From contig NZ_JAESDK010000007.1 of assembly GCF_019249245.1 (NCBI RefSeq), positions 78,803-142,802 on the forward strand: a stretch of DNA of 64,000 nucleotides, given 5' to 3'. The notes beneath the pieces are model-generated. The model saw only the letters and a list, made by a program, of their open reading frames with translations. It had not been told where the DNA came from and did no database searches. Below, piece by piece: positions 9,857 to 19,079 of the stretch. Both the position numbers and the translations under genes were made by a program. This DNA is from Alteromonas lipotrueiana (lineage in GTDB: Bacteria; Pseudomonadota; Gammaproteobacteria; Enterobacterales; Alteromonadaceae). Position 1 is the first letter of the stretch; each line of letters starts with the position of its first letter.

Positions 9857-11089
9857 ATGTTTCATCCAATTTCTGCTTTTATTGCCTGGCGCTATTCCCT
9901 GGCCGGTAAACACAATAGTTTTATCTCATTTATTAACCGGGTTTCGGTAGCAGGTATCGCGTTAGGGCTGATGGCGTTAATCGTTGTAGTGTCGGTCATG
10001 AACGGGTTTGAAGCTCAGCTGAAGTCCCGAATTTTAGGACTGGTACCACATATTGTGGTTTACCAGGGCGATAATAGCGGCGCAACGGGCAGTAATCTGA
10101 ACGGCCCCGAACCCGCTATGTTGCAGCAACTTCCTCATGTTGAAAAGGTTACGCCATACCTTGAGACTGAAGGAGTATTACAATCGCGTACCGCATTACG
10201 CGGTGTTCAGTTGCAGGGCATCACCCCCACAAGTATGACCGACAGTGTGCTTGAACAAGAGCTTAAAATTGGACGATTATCGGACTTATCTGCAGGTTCG
10301 TTTCGGGTAATCATTAGTCAGGCTTTAGCCGGCCAGCTAAAGGTGACTACCGGCGATACGCTGCGGGTGCTTATTGCCGGAGCTACGGTTTATACGCCTT
10401 TCGGGCGTTTGCCCAGCCAAAAACTGGTCACCATTTCGGGGCTTCATGATGTAGGCTCCAGACTGGACGACAAAATCATTTTTATGAATCTGGCAGATCT
10501 AAATCGTCTTTTGCGCCGGCCTGCAAATGCCAGCCACGACTATCGGTTGTTTTTAAACGATGCATTTGAATATCAGCAAACTCTGACCCACCTGAACCAG
10601 CTTAATCTTAAAACCGATAACTGGCGAGAACGTCAGGGACCTTTGTTTGACGCGGTGAAAATGGAAGGCAATATGATGTTTTTGATGCTGACGCTTATTA
10701 TCGCGGTGGCTGCTTTTAACATTGTATCCGCGCTGGTTATGGTAGTAACAGAGAAACAAGGTGATATTGCCATTTTGCAAACTCAGGGTTTGTCAAAAGG
10801 AAGGATTATGCGCATTTTTATGTTAAATGGCGTGTTTAATGGTGTAAAAGGCGCATTGATAGGGCTGCTGCTGGGTGTTGTGTTAACCACGCAGCTAAAC
10901 GCGTTGCTTGAGTTTTTAGGTGTCAGCCTGGTTATGGGTGTACAGGGTGCGATGATACCTATTGATTTGCGCTGGCAGCAGGTGGCTGTGTATACAGTGC
11001 TTTCACTAGCTCTGTGTTTTTTAGCCAGTTTGTATCCAGCCTACCGAGCTATGCAGACTCATCCGGCCCGGGCCTTGCAAAACGATTAA
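9857..11089 (+). CDS. lolC: lipoprotein-releasing ABC permease (LolC/LolE type)
   Basis: A 410-residue permease. The start chosen is ATG 9857, giving MFHPISAFIAWRYSLAG, the canonical LolC/E beginning; the upstream open frame back to 9635 is not conserved-looking. One transmembrane helix lies at about 22-45 (VSVAGIALGLMALIVVVSV), then a long periplasmic domain (about 50-265), then three helices (about 270-395) ending AMQTHPARALQND. LolCDE extracts outer-membrane lipoproteins from the inner membrane for LolA. Neither lolD (ATPase) nor lolE follows: the next gene is a phosphoribosyltransferase after 135 bp. A single-permease homodimer (LolF-like) or partners elsewhere are possible. The ribosome binding site is weak. 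Confidence 0.88.
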   Translation: MFHPISAFIAWRYSLAGKHNSFISFINRVSVAGIALGLMALIVVVSVMNGFEAQLKSRILGLVPHIVVYQGDNSGATGSNLNGPEPAMLQQLPHVEKVTPYLETEGVLQSRTALRGVQLQGITPTSMTDSVLEQELKIGRLSDLSAGSFRVIISQALAGQLKVTTGDTLRVLIAGATVYTPFGRLPSQKLVTISGLHDVGSRLDDKIIFMNLADLNRLLRRPANASHDYRLFLNDAFEYQQTLTHLNQLNLKTDNWRERQGPLFDAVKMEGNMMFLMLTLIIAVAAFNIVSALVMVVTEKQGDIAILQTQGLSKGRIMRIFMLNGVFNGVKGALIGLLLGVVLTTQLNALLEFLGVSLVMGVQGAMIPIDLRWQQVAVYTVLSLALCFLASLYPAYRAMQTHPARALQND

Positions 11090-11224
11090 CGGCGATGCGT
11101 AAGTAAGTTGCTACACATCAGCACAAAGTGTCAGGTAAGCGTGTGTATTGTAATGAAATAACCGTGCAAGTAGGGCCTAAATTCTCTATAATTCAACTCT
11201 TTTTAAAAGTGGCCGGAAAATCGT

Positions 11225-11785
11225 ATGAAAAAGAATTTTATTACCTCGCAATCGCTTTTAGAGGACTCATTTCGCCTGGCCGCAAAGGTCTATGAAGATG
11301 GTTTTCGCCCAGACTTCATTATTGGAATCTGGCGGGGTGGTGCTCCAATCGGTATTGCGGTTCAGGAATTTTTCGAATTTAAAGATACCCCTACTGATCA
11401 TATCGCAGTACGTACCTCTTCTTACTACGGTATCAATCAGCAAAGTAAAGAGATTCGTGTGCACGGTTTGCACTATTTAGTAGAAAACGCCAATGCAGGT
11501 GACAAGCTGCTTATTGTTGATGACGTGTTTGATTCAGGTCGTAGTGTCGAAGCATTGATCGCGCAGATTGAAAAATTGATGCGCCTGAACATGCCTAAAG
11601 AAATTCGAATCGCGTGTCCGTGGTACAAACCTCAAAACAACAAGACCGACATAGAACCAGATTACTATATTAATCAGAGTGACGAATGGTTGGTTTTCCC
11701 ACATGAAATTGCCGGTCTTTCAGAGCAAGAAATCAGAGAAGGAAAGTCAGAATTGTCGGGGGTTATGGATACCCTGTTTAAGTAA
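11225..11785 (+). CDS. hypoxanthine/xanthine-type phosphoribosyltransferase
   Basis: A 186-residue type I phosphoribosyltransferase. The PRPP loop is LLIVDDVFDSGRSVEAL near residue 98, with the usual hydrophobic strand, two acidic residues and a small-residue turn. FIIGIWRGGAPIGI near residue 35 is the pyrophosphate loop. Such enzymes join a purine base to PRPP in the cytosol (salvage). The base preferred cannot be read from sequence; Hpt, Gpt or a xanthine enzyme are all possible. It stands alone, with a promoter-like AT-rich region upstream and a strong rho-independent terminator 15 bp downstream. Confidence 0.85.
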   Translation: MKKNFITSQSLLEDSFRLAAKVYEDGFRPDFIIGIWRGGAPIGIAVQEFFEFKDTPTDHIAVRTSSYYGINQQSKEIRVHGLHYLVENANAGDKLLIVDDVFDSGRSVEALIAQIEKLMRLNMPKEIRIACPWYKPQNNKTDIEPDYYINQSDEWLVFPHEIAGLSEQEIREGKSELSGVMDTLFK

Positions 11786-11800
11786 ACTGACAAAATCTTT

Positions 11801-11826
11801 AAAAGCCGGCACCCGCCGGTTTTTTT
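11801..11826 (+). terminator. rho-independent terminator after the phosphoribosyltransferase
   Basis: CCGGC-accc-GCCGG forms a GC-rich stem, extended by A-T pairs, followed by seven T. It lies 15 bp after the stop at 11785. Confidence 0.88.
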
Positions 11827-11886
11827 GTGCGTGTTATTGAGTGACGGCACAAGAAATTGATCCAGAAATCGAGAAGGCGATTAACC

Positions 11887-12534
11887 TTATTTATCAGAAT
11901 CGAAATAATGTCTGTCACTAAACGTGTATACCCAGTCGGGTTTGTAAATTACCAGAAGCGTCATTGCCACTCCGTTAAGTAATGCTTCAGGAAACAATAG
12001 CAGTGGCATAATCAGTAAATAATTATCGATTACCTGATAAGCCGGAAACAGGCCATCGGCTATCAGATAACCTGCTGTCAGTACCATTTGTAATGCAATG
12101 GTGAGTGCCGCGGGCAAAAAAGCACAGACAAAAATATAGACCATAAAATGGCGAGAAATATAATGAAAGGACAGGGCATAGATACTGTAAGTGACCACGC
12201 AGGGTACTATAATCATTGCCACACCATGCACGCCAAACAGTTGCCAGCTTTGTTGCCCGGTCAGGGTTAAAATTAAAAGTGTTAGCGAAGCGCAGGTAAC
12301 CGCGCCCCGAAAGCCTAATGTGAGCGTAAGGGCGCTCATCAACAAAAAGTGGATATCTGGGCCGATATCCGTACGCACTTTGAACAGCCACATAAGCAGC
12401 AACAATGCGAAACTATTGACAAAAGCGGCTTTGCGGTGACGATTATCTAACCATAAGGCAAGCGGCAACCGCCGGATAATAAGCAGCGCCGCGGTAAAAT
12501 AAAATACTACACAAATCCATTGCCAGGTGGTCAT
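11887..12534 (-). CDS. CbiM-like ECF-type membrane protein (stand-alone)
   Basis: A 215-residue membrane protein with six or so hydrophobic segments. GPDIHFLLMSALTLTLGFRGA near residue 58 and PEALLNGVAMTLLVIYKPDW near 182 resemble the CbiM permease family, whose members work with CbiN, CbiQ and CbiO in cobalt or nickel uptake. No CbiQ- or CbiO-like partner is nearby. The MHI(P/M)DG metal-binding N-terminus of true CbiM is absent: this protein begins MTTWQWICVVFY. Transport of metal is therefore not supported. It starts 18 bp after the xthA stop on the same strand, so it is probably co-transcribed with xthA and perhaps the heme oxygenase. Confidence 0.65.
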   Translation of the reverse strand: MTTWQWICVVFYFTAALLIIRRLPLALWLDNRHRKAAFVNSFALLLLMWLFKVRTDIGPDIHFLLMSALTLTLGFRGAVTCASLTLLILTLTGQQSWQLFGVHGVAMIIVPCVVTYSIYALSFHYISRHFMVYIFVCAFLPAALTIALQMVLTAGYLIADGLFPAYQVIDNYLLIMPLLLFPEALLNGVAMTLLVIYKPDWVYTFSDRHYFDSDK

Positions 12535-12552
12535 GGGTGCTGTTTTGGATGA

Positions 12553-13362
12553 TTACAGTTTATAGGTTGCCCATATGGGCGCATGATCGGAAGGCTTTTC
12601 AATGCCCCGAAGTTCATAATCTATTCCGGTTTCAGCAAGTTTAGCGTGTACACCTGGCGTTGCCAGAACATGATCAATGCGTAAACCACGATTGTCTAAA
12701 AACCCCTTTGAGCGGTAGTCAAACCAGCTGAACTGATCATCAACAGAAGGGTTAGCCGCCCGAAAACTGTCGGTAAAACCCCAGTCATACAGACGGTTAA
12801 TCCATTCTCGTTCTTCAGGTAAAAAGCTGCACTTTCCTGTTCGCAACCAACGCTTAGCATTTTGCTCGCCAATCCCGATATCTTCATTCGTAGGAGAAAT
12901 GTTCAGGTCGCCCATTATTACCACGTTGTCTTCAGGCGTATGGTTGTCATCGAGGTATTGCATCAAATCTTGGTAAAACTTGCGTTTAGCCGGAAACTTG
13001 GTTTCATGATCGCGGTTTTCGCCTTGCGGAAAATAGCCGTTCAACACGGTTATAGGTGAGTTTTTATCCTGTTCAAAGCGCATCATTATCATTCTGCGCT
13101 GAGCATCGTCATCGTCACTGGGAAATCCATACTGAACAAAGTCGGGCTTGGTTTTTGATAAAAATGCCACACCATAATGGCTTTTCTGACCATGATAATA
13201 AACCTGATAGCCCATATCTTTTACGGCTTGTTCAGGAAACTGCTCGTTATGCACCTTGATTTCCTGCAAACCAATAATATCAGGCTGATGCTTATCGATA
13301 ATTGCCTGTAACTGATGCAGGCGAGCGCGAATACCATTAATATTAAATGAGATTATTTTCAT
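12553..13362 (-). CDS. xthA: exodeoxyribonuclease III
   Basis: A 269-residue member of the exonuclease III/AP endonuclease family, the expected length (E. coli 268). It cleaves abasic sites and trims 3' blocks in base excision repair. Motifs in order: [11 protein letters not shown] at the start (metal-site Asn), GLQEIKV near 33 (catalytic Glu), [13 protein letters not shown] near 150 (Asp and Asn of the active site), and [11 protein letters not shown] at the C-terminus (Asp-His pair). All catalytic residues appear present. It follows the heme oxygenase stop by 49 bp on the same strand, and the CbiM-like gene follows after 18 bp. Confidence 0.95.
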   Translation of the reverse strand: MKIISFNINGIRARLHQLQAIIDKHQPDIIGLQEIKVHNEQFPEQAVKDMGYQVYYHGQKSHYGVAFLSKTKPDFVQYGFPSDDDDAQRRMIMMRFEQDKNSPITVLNGYFPQGENRDHETKFPAKRKFYQDLMQYLDDNHTPEDNVVIMGDLNISPTNEDIGIGEQNAKRWLRTGKCSFLPEEREWINRLYDWGFTDSFRAANPSVDDQFSWFDYRSKGFLDNRGLRIDHVLATPGVHAKLAETGIDYELRGIEKPSDHAPIWATYKL

Positions 13363-13411
13363 ACTTACTTAACTCGTTAAAAATAATAGGAAACAGGGTA
13401 GCACAAGTTGA

Positions 13412-13999
13412 TTATTCCACTACCTGGTTAACCCGATTAGCGCAGTGGATAAGCTCTTCAAATAAAGTTTTAGCGCTATGAGCACAGCGTTGATGCGATA
13501 TTTGATGAGTCTCGGCCAACTGAAGTGCTAATTGCTGAAACGCACGCCAGTTACGGCCAATGCTTGCCATATGCGCATAATAATGGATGGGGAGGTGGCT
13601 ATAGTTATGTTGTAACAGCCAGCGATGCAGCATCTTTGCTCCCATAGAAGACCCCATCCAAACATATCCGGCGGCAATAAGATCGCCCATATTTTGTTTT
13701 TCAAGACCGGCATTGTACTGGGGTATCGGTTGCAAATCTGTTAAAGAACGAAGGTCAGTGTGTATTGCCTGTAAAGTAGTCTGGGGTTGTAATAGCGCGC
13801 TAAGCTCACAAACCCTTGGGTTATGCTCTATTAATTGGGCGACATACTGATGAAAACTGGCTAGAATTGTTAAATTGTTTTTATAAGATTGCGAACTGAA
13901 ACTATCTGATTTCAGCATAGTATTAAAAGGTGCTGTAGCCTCTAATGTTTGATGCGCCGCGCTGGTTTGGTGTTTTAGCTCGCTGAATAAATCTGTCAT
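13412..13999 (-). CDS. bphO: biliverdin-producing heme oxygenase (BphO type)
   Basis: A 195-residue heme oxygenase. It opens heme to biliverdin IXalpha, CO and iron. The N-terminal helix has LKHQTSAAHQTLE, with His16 as the predicted proximal heme ligand. AGYVWMGSSMGAKML near residue 110 is the distal helix, where glycines kink over the heme (bacterial versions read GxxYxxxGxxxG). The gene is divergent from the phytochrome gene, with 75 bp between starts. This is the usual arrangement when the oxygenase supplies the chromophore. It might also serve iron release, but no iron genes adjoin it. It is transcribed toward xthA. Confidence 0.9.
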   Translation of the reverse strand: MTDLFSELKHQTSAAHQTLEATAPFNTMLKSDSFSSQSYKNNLTILASFHQYVAQLIEHNPRVCELSALLQPQTTLQAIHTDLRSLTDLQPIPQYNAGLEKQNMGDLIAAGYVWMGSSMGAKMLHRWLLQHNYSHLPIHYYAHMASIGRNWRAFQQLALQLAETHQISHQRCAHSAKTLFEELIHCANRVNQVVE

Positions 14000-14074
14000 A
14001 GGGAAAAGTATCTTGAACCTGTTTTTTGCGTTATCCCGGCTAGGTAAAAATAATATACAGCACGTAGTCTGCTA
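14000..14074. promoter_or_regulatory. divergent bphO/bphP promoter region
   Basis: The 75-bp gap must hold promoters for both genes. A TAATAT at 14051-14056 with TTGCGT 19 bp upstream could serve the phytochrome gene. If so, the leader is only about a dozen bases. No Shine-Dalgarno is seen before the ATG at 14075. These elements are read by eye and weak. Confidence 0.35.
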
Positions 14075-16660
14075 ATGAATATTACCGATACGGCACCTGC
14101 CGCCGAGCATATCGACTTGTCAGTGTGTGAACGTGAGCCTATACATAAACTGGGTCATATACAGCACTTCGGGTGTTTTATTGCCCTGAACGTTGACTGG
14201 ATTGTAGCGTTTTGTTCTGCTAATACACAGGACTATTTTAAGACCTCACCAGACAAAATCATCGGCACCGCTTTCAAACAATGGCTCGACCCCCAAATGC
14301 TTCATGATTTGCGCTCAGCGTACCAATCAGCAATGATAACCAGTCGCAACGAGCGTCTGTTTTCTCGGTTGCTCACACCCACGCAAGTCACGGTTGATAT
14401 TTCGGTACACTTTGACGGTACCTATATTATTGTTGAATTTGAGCATATTCCGGCGGGTGGCTATAGCAAAGACTCATTTGTACGAGCTCTTATTAGTCAG
14501 TTTTATCGAGCCGCGGACACCCGGGCGTTGCTTGAAGATATGGCCCAGCAGCTGCGTTTTGTAACAGGCTACGATCGCGTCATGATTTATCAGTTTTTGC
14601 CTGATGGGGCTGGGGAGGTAGTCGCCGAAGCGGCTTCGCCAGAGCTGGAGTCTTTTTCAGGGCTGCGCTTTCCGGCCTCAGACATTCCTAAACAAGCCCG
14701 CGAGCTGTACGTTAAAAATCTATTGCGGGTTATTCATGACGTTAACAGCAATCCCATACCTATATTGCCGGTTACCCACGGCGAAAGTGCTACTCTGGAT
14801 TTGAGTTTTTCGACACTACGGGCGGTGTCCCCGGTACATATTCAATACCTGAAGAATATGGATGTCGGGGCTTCGCTGTCGGTCAGCCTGGTAATAGAAG
14901 GCAAGCTATGGGGGCTTATTGCCTGTCACCATCAAACTGCCAAAGTACCGTCTTACTCAATGCGTACCGACTTAGAACTGTTTGCTGAAGTATTGTCATT
15001 AGAGCTGAACGCAAGAATATCCCGCGAGCGTGAAGCAAACGCGCAGCAGGTTCGCGATACGCATGACAAGATTGTTAGTACAATGTCGCGAAAGGGTAAT
15101 CTGCAAGACGTACTGGCTGAACAACTGCCTGTTTTTAAAACGTTGGTACACTGTGACGGAATAGCAGCCGTGGTCGACGGGCAGTCGCAGGGGGAAGGTA
15201 CGTACTTATCTGGTCAGCCGTTACTACGCACCCTGGAATATTTAGACCGGCAGCAATCAAGCACAATAGTCCATATTGATTGCTTAGCGACGCAACTTCC
15301 CGGCTATGACACCAGCTATACTCAGATAGCTGGATTGCTTGCTATTCCGCTATCGCATGCGCCGCTAAGTTATCTTATTTTCTATCGCAAAGCTCAGCCT
15401 CAGATTGTAACCTGGGCCGGCCAGCCATCTAAACTAAGTGAAACTACTACTAAAGAGGGACCGCCAAACCAAGCCAATGCACTAATGCCGCGCACAAGCT
15501 TTGCCGCCTGGCAGCAAACTTATCATGATAGGGCTGAACCTTGGGTTGAATCTGATATACGTAGCGCCGAATCATTGCGAATTACTTTACTAGAGGTGAT
15601 CATTTATAACTTTCAGGATCGTGATGATGTTCAGCAAAAAGCGTCACGCACTCATGAAATCCTCATCAGTGAACTAAATCACAGGGTCAGGAATATCCTA
15701 AGCTTAGTGAGCGCAATTATTGAACAAACCGGGCAACAAGACAGAACGGTGGATGAATACGCCGACGTTTTGTCAAAACGCATTACCGCTTTGGCCTCTG
15801 CCCACGACCAGCTAACCGCCTCACGTTGGCAAGAAATTTCATTCAGACAGCTATTGAATAACGAAATACAGGCTTATATTACTAAAAATATAAATCTGGA
15901 CGGGCCTGAGGTTATGCTGTCTCCAGAAGCAACGACCCCGGTAGTATTGGTTTTGCACGAACTGCTTACTAATGCGGCTAAATATGGTGCATTGTCGGCT
16001 TCTGTTGAAGGTGAGCTGTCGATTTCGTGGCAGCGTCTGGCCAACGAAAGCCTGTATATAGACTGGCGAGAACAGATAGACCGTGAACTGAGCGAGCCTG
16101 ACCAAAACGGGTTCGGAATGACACTGATACAACGAATTATTCCTCACGAACTCAGTGGCTTGGTCGATGTAAAGTTTACGTCAGAGGGGTTACGGGTAAG
16201 ACTGACTATACCTGCGCGCTATGTGGGTATGCCTATACAGCAAGTGGAGAACGGCGATTTACAATACGAAGTCCCCTTAGCAGAGCAAGGGCCTCTACCT
16301 CACTCAGCATTGGTTATTGAAGATAACCTTATTATTGCTCTTGATACACAGAAAAAACTGCGTGCGGGGGGGATTAAGAACGTAGCGGTGGTTGGCAGTC
16401 TGCAGGCCGCAGAAGCCTATATTCAAAAAACGCCGCCCGCCGTTATTGTTTCTGATGTTCATCTTGGTGATGTGACCACTTTCGCGTTATTAGAGCGAGC
16501 GACTCAGGCCGGTATTCCCTGTATAATCATAAGTGGTTATGGTGAAAACCTGCAAAAAACAGCGATTTTGAAAGACGTTCCGGTATTGACCAAACCGGTA
16601 CCATCTAAACTTTTATTGCAAACACTGCGTAATTACCGAGTCGCTGCAGCAGCTGAATAA
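14075..16660 (+). CDS. bphP: bacteriophytochrome, PAS-GAF-PHY-HWE kinase-receiver
   Basis: An 861-residue red/far-red photoreceptor. The PAS domain (about 12-115) carries Cys18 in SVCEREPIHKLGHIQ, the biliverdin attachment site. The GAF domain (about 135-310) has FPASDIPKQARELY, the SDIP chromophore motif. The PHY domain (about 325-505) keeps the tongue motif PRTSFAAW. The kinase is of the HWE/HisKA_2 group: H-box ELNHRVRNILS with His536, N-box HELLTNAAKYGALS, and DWRE as the W-x-E element. A C-terminal receiver (about 735-855) has Asp794 in VSDVHLGD and a Lys in LTKPVP. All key residues for light sensing and phosphotransfer appear intact. The next gene follows after 13 bp; the chromophore enzyme is divergent. 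Confidence 0.95.
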   Translation: MNITDTAPAAEHIDLSVCEREPIHKLGHIQHFGCFIALNVDWIVAFCSANTQDYFKTSPDKIIGTAFKQWLDPQMLHDLRSAYQSAMITSRNERLFSRLLTPTQVTVDISVHFDGTYIIVEFEHIPAGGYSKDSFVRALISQFYRAADTRALLEDMAQQLRFVTGYDRVMIYQFLPDGAGEVVAEAASPELESFSGLRFPASDIPKQARELYVKNLLRVIHDVNSNPIPILPVTHGESATLDLSFSTLRAVSPVHIQYLKNMDVGASLSVSLVIEGKLWGLIACHHQTAKVPSYSMRTDLELFAEVLSLELNARISREREANAQQVRDTHDKIVSTMSRKGNLQDVLAEQLPVFKTLVHCDGIAAVVDGQSQGEGTYLSGQPLLRTLEYLDRQQSSTIVHIDCLATQLPGYDTSYTQIAGLLAIPLSHAPLSYLIFYRKAQPQIVTWAGQPSKLSETTTKEGPPNQANALMPRTSFAAWQQTYHDRAEPWVESDIRSAESLRITLLEVIIYNFQDRDDVQQKASRTHEILISELNHRVRNILSLVSAIIEQTGQQDRTVDEYADVLSKRITALASAHDQLTASRWQEISFRQLLNNEIQAYITKNINLDGPEVMLSPEATTPVVLVLHELLTNAAKYGALSASVEGELSISWQRLANESLYIDWREQIDRELSEPDQNGFGMTLIQRIIPHELSGLVDVKFTSEGLRVRLTIPARYVGMPIQQVENGDLQYEVPLAEQGPLPHSALVIEDNLIIALDTQKKLRAGGIKNVAVVGSLQAAEAYIQKTPPAVIVSDVHLGDVTTFALLERATQAGIPCIIISGYGENLQKTAILKDVPVLTKPVPSKLLLQTLRNYRVAAAAE

Positions 16661-16673
16661 TAAGAAGTATAAT

Positions 16674-19043
16674 ATGAGTCTACTAAAAAATAAGCGAATT
16701 CTGGTAGTTGAAGATACCACCATTGCTGCCACTTTTCTGGCTCGAGAGCTATCGGCGTTACGTGCATTGGTTGTGGGCTTGGCTCGTTCAGACCAAGAGG
16801 CTTTAGAGCTGACTGCTAAACATTCGCCTGATCTTATTTTAATGGACATCCATTTGGCTAATGGCGCTTCGGGTATTGAAACTGCCCGGCTTATTACTGC
16901 TCAGTATGGTGTTCCTATTATTTATACGACATCTTATTCAGATGATGAAACGCTTGCACTGGCTTTAAACACGTCACCCTACGGATATTTAGTTAAGCCT
17001 TATAGCACCGATACATTGAAAGTAACATGCGAAACCGCTTTTCGTAGAATTGAATTAGAACATACCGGCCAGGCCAGCGAAAAAAGTTTTCAGAACACGG
17101 CTCAGGCGTTAGAGCTTGGGGTTGATGAGTTATCTAACGAAGGCGAATCGTTCGAGTTTGTTGATGCCAGTAGTTTGCAAAATAGATTTGGCTGCAGCAC
17201 GGTGATCCCTAAGCAAACCTTTATTGACCTTTTTGAACAGAAAAAACAGCAAAAAATTAAGTCACAAATTGCCCACGCAACTACCGTGCGTCAGGCGTTT
17301 TGCATTGATACAGAGCATGATGTGTGGGTGGATGTCATGTTTAATGATATTCAGGAAAGCGAAGACACATATCAAATTGGCAGTGTGGTTGATGTAACCG
17401 CCCGTAAACGCCCCCGTCATAAGCTAGGATTATCAAGCTTAATGCTAAAACAGTTGGCTGAGGGCGTAGCGGTCCTCTCAGACAAATTTGTTATTTTGCA
17501 GGCAAACGATGAGTTGGCTACCTTATTAAAAATACAGAAAAATACGATGGTCGGTAAGAGGCTGTCTGATTTGGGTATCAGCGATGCGGTATTGGCGGCC
17601 TGTAATCCTGAAGTAACTGCGGGCGTGGTTCGCGAGCAACTTGGCCTGCTGGACGGTAATGGCGACGAATTTCCGGCGCTGGTTACAATAAGTGCACTTG
17701 AACCGAAAAGCTCCCGCGCAGGTTATATCATGACACTGTCAGATATAACCGAGCTGAATCAGGCCGAAAAAAAGCTGGAAGCATTGGCATTTACCGATAC
17801 GCTTACCGGTACCGGCAATCGCAATTACATGAAGCTCCTGCTTAATGACCGTGTCTACCAAGATGCCATTGAAGCGCTTGTATTTATTGACTTAGATGGC
17901 TTTAAAGCAATAAACGACACCTACGGCCACGATATAGGTGATGAAGTTTTATGTGAATGTGCTAACCGTCTGCACGATATTATTCGCGAAGCCGACACGC
18001 TTATTCGTCACGGTGGTGATGAGTTTGTGGTGTTGGTTCAGCAAAGTGAAGACTTGCAGATTTTTGGTGAAAGGCTGTTAAAAGCCTTTGAAGATCCAAT
18101 TCATGTTCAGGATTTAGATTTGTCGGTAGGTGCAAGCATTGGTATTGCACACAGTCGATTAAAAAGTGATGCCAACGAATTATTAAAACGTGCTGACATT
18201 GCCATGTACGAGGCAAAAAAGCAGGGGAAAAACCGGGTAGTATTTTACAGCGACTCTCATAATGAGGCGATTGAGTATCGTCTGTTTGTAGAACAAGGCT
18301 TGTTAGAGGCAATCACCAACCACGAGCTATACGCAACCTATCAGCCTATTGTAAATACGGGTGGCGAAATTGTTGCATTAGAAGCCCTATGCCGGTGGCG
18401 TAATCAGGATTTAGGCGACATTCATCCTTCTTCGTTTATTCCTATTGCCGAAGAAACCGGGCTTATAAACGAGCTGGGCCTGAAGATGTTGCGCGAAGTG
18501 TGCATTGCCCGTAATTTACTCAAAGAAGCAGGCTTGAACCATATTCGGGTGCATTTGAATGTGTCGATTTTACAACTAAACTCAAATGCTTTGGTTAGTA
18601 AATTTGTTGCCTTTTTGAACGAGTTTAATGTGTGTGCCCAGGATATTGTACTAGAGGTTACCGAGTCGGCGATGCACGATATAGGCACTCGCCGCATATT
18701 GCGTCAGCTTGCGTCCAGTGGCTTTACAATTGCCGTAGATGATTTTGGCTCGGGTTATGCCTCAGTTGCCGAACTTACCGAAGCCTACACGCACATAGTA
18801 AAGCTTGATAAAACCCTGATGCCAGGGAAGTACGGGCCTGAATCAAAGCGGATAGTGGTCGACAGTTTAATTCAGATGTGTAGCAAGCTGGGTAAGTCAG
18901 TGTTACTAGAGGGTATTGAAAACGCAGAACAGGCTGACTTTGCACGCCATGCAGGGTGTGACCTGATGCAGGGCTTTTATTACCATGAACCTATGACCAT
19001 ATCAGAGCTTATCAGTCACTTTCAAAAACAAGCCAGTGCATAA
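16674..19043 (+). CDS. receiver-PAS-GGDEF-EAL c-di-GMP enzyme
   Basis: A 789-residue response regulator. The receiver (about 5-125) has VVEDT, Asp58 in LMDIHLANG, and Lys in YLVKPYS. Two PAS-like stretches follow (about 150-245 and 255-365). The cyclase domain keeps GGDEF at 447-451 with the inhibitory RxxD (READ) five residues before it. The EAL domain (about 540-785) keeps EALCRW (Glu570), NVSILQL, EVTES, DDFGSGYAS, KLDKTL, EGIEN and QGFYY, so both making and breaking c-di-GMP are plausible. It lies 13 bp after bphP and is the obvious output partner: light would switch c-di-GMP through His-Asp transfer. Which activity dominates cannot be read from sequence. Confidence 0.95.
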   Translation: MSLLKNKRILVVEDTTIAATFLARELSALRALVVGLARSDQEALELTAKHSPDLILMDIHLANGASGIETARLITAQYGVPIIYTTSYSDDETLALALNTSPYGYLVKPYSTDTLKVTCETAFRRIELEHTGQASEKSFQNTAQALELGVDELSNEGESFEFVDASSLQNRFGCSTVIPKQTFIDLFEQKKQQKIKSQIAHATTVRQAFCIDTEHDVWVDVMFNDIQESEDTYQIGSVVDVTARKRPRHKLGLSSLMLKQLAEGVAVLSDKFVILQANDELATLLKIQKNTMVGKRLSDLGISDAVLAACNPEVTAGVVREQLGLLDGNGDEFPALVTISALEPKSSRAGYIMTLSDITELNQAEKKLEALAFTDTLTGTGNRNYMKLLLNDRVYQDAIEALVFIDLDGFKAINDTYGHDIGDEVLCECANRLHDIIREADTLIRHGGDEFVVLVQQSEDLQIFGERLLKAFEDPIHVQDLDLSVGASIGIAHSRLKSDANELLKRADIAMYEAKKQGKNRVVFYSDSHNEAIEYRLFVEQGLLEAITNHELYATYQPIVNTGGEIVALEALCRWRNQDLGDIHPSSFIPIAEETGLINELGLKMLREVCIARNLLKEAGLNHIRVHLNVSILQLNSNALVSKFVAFLNEFNVCAQDIVLEVTESAMHDIGTRRILRQLASSGFTIAVDDFGSGYASVAELTEAYTHIVKLDKTLMPGKYGPESKRIVVDSLIQMCSKLGKSVLLEGIENAEQADFARHAGCDLMQGFYYHEPMTISELISHFQKQASA

Positions 19044-19079
19044 GCAACCCCGCATAATACGGTCAGTCTTAATCGTTGC

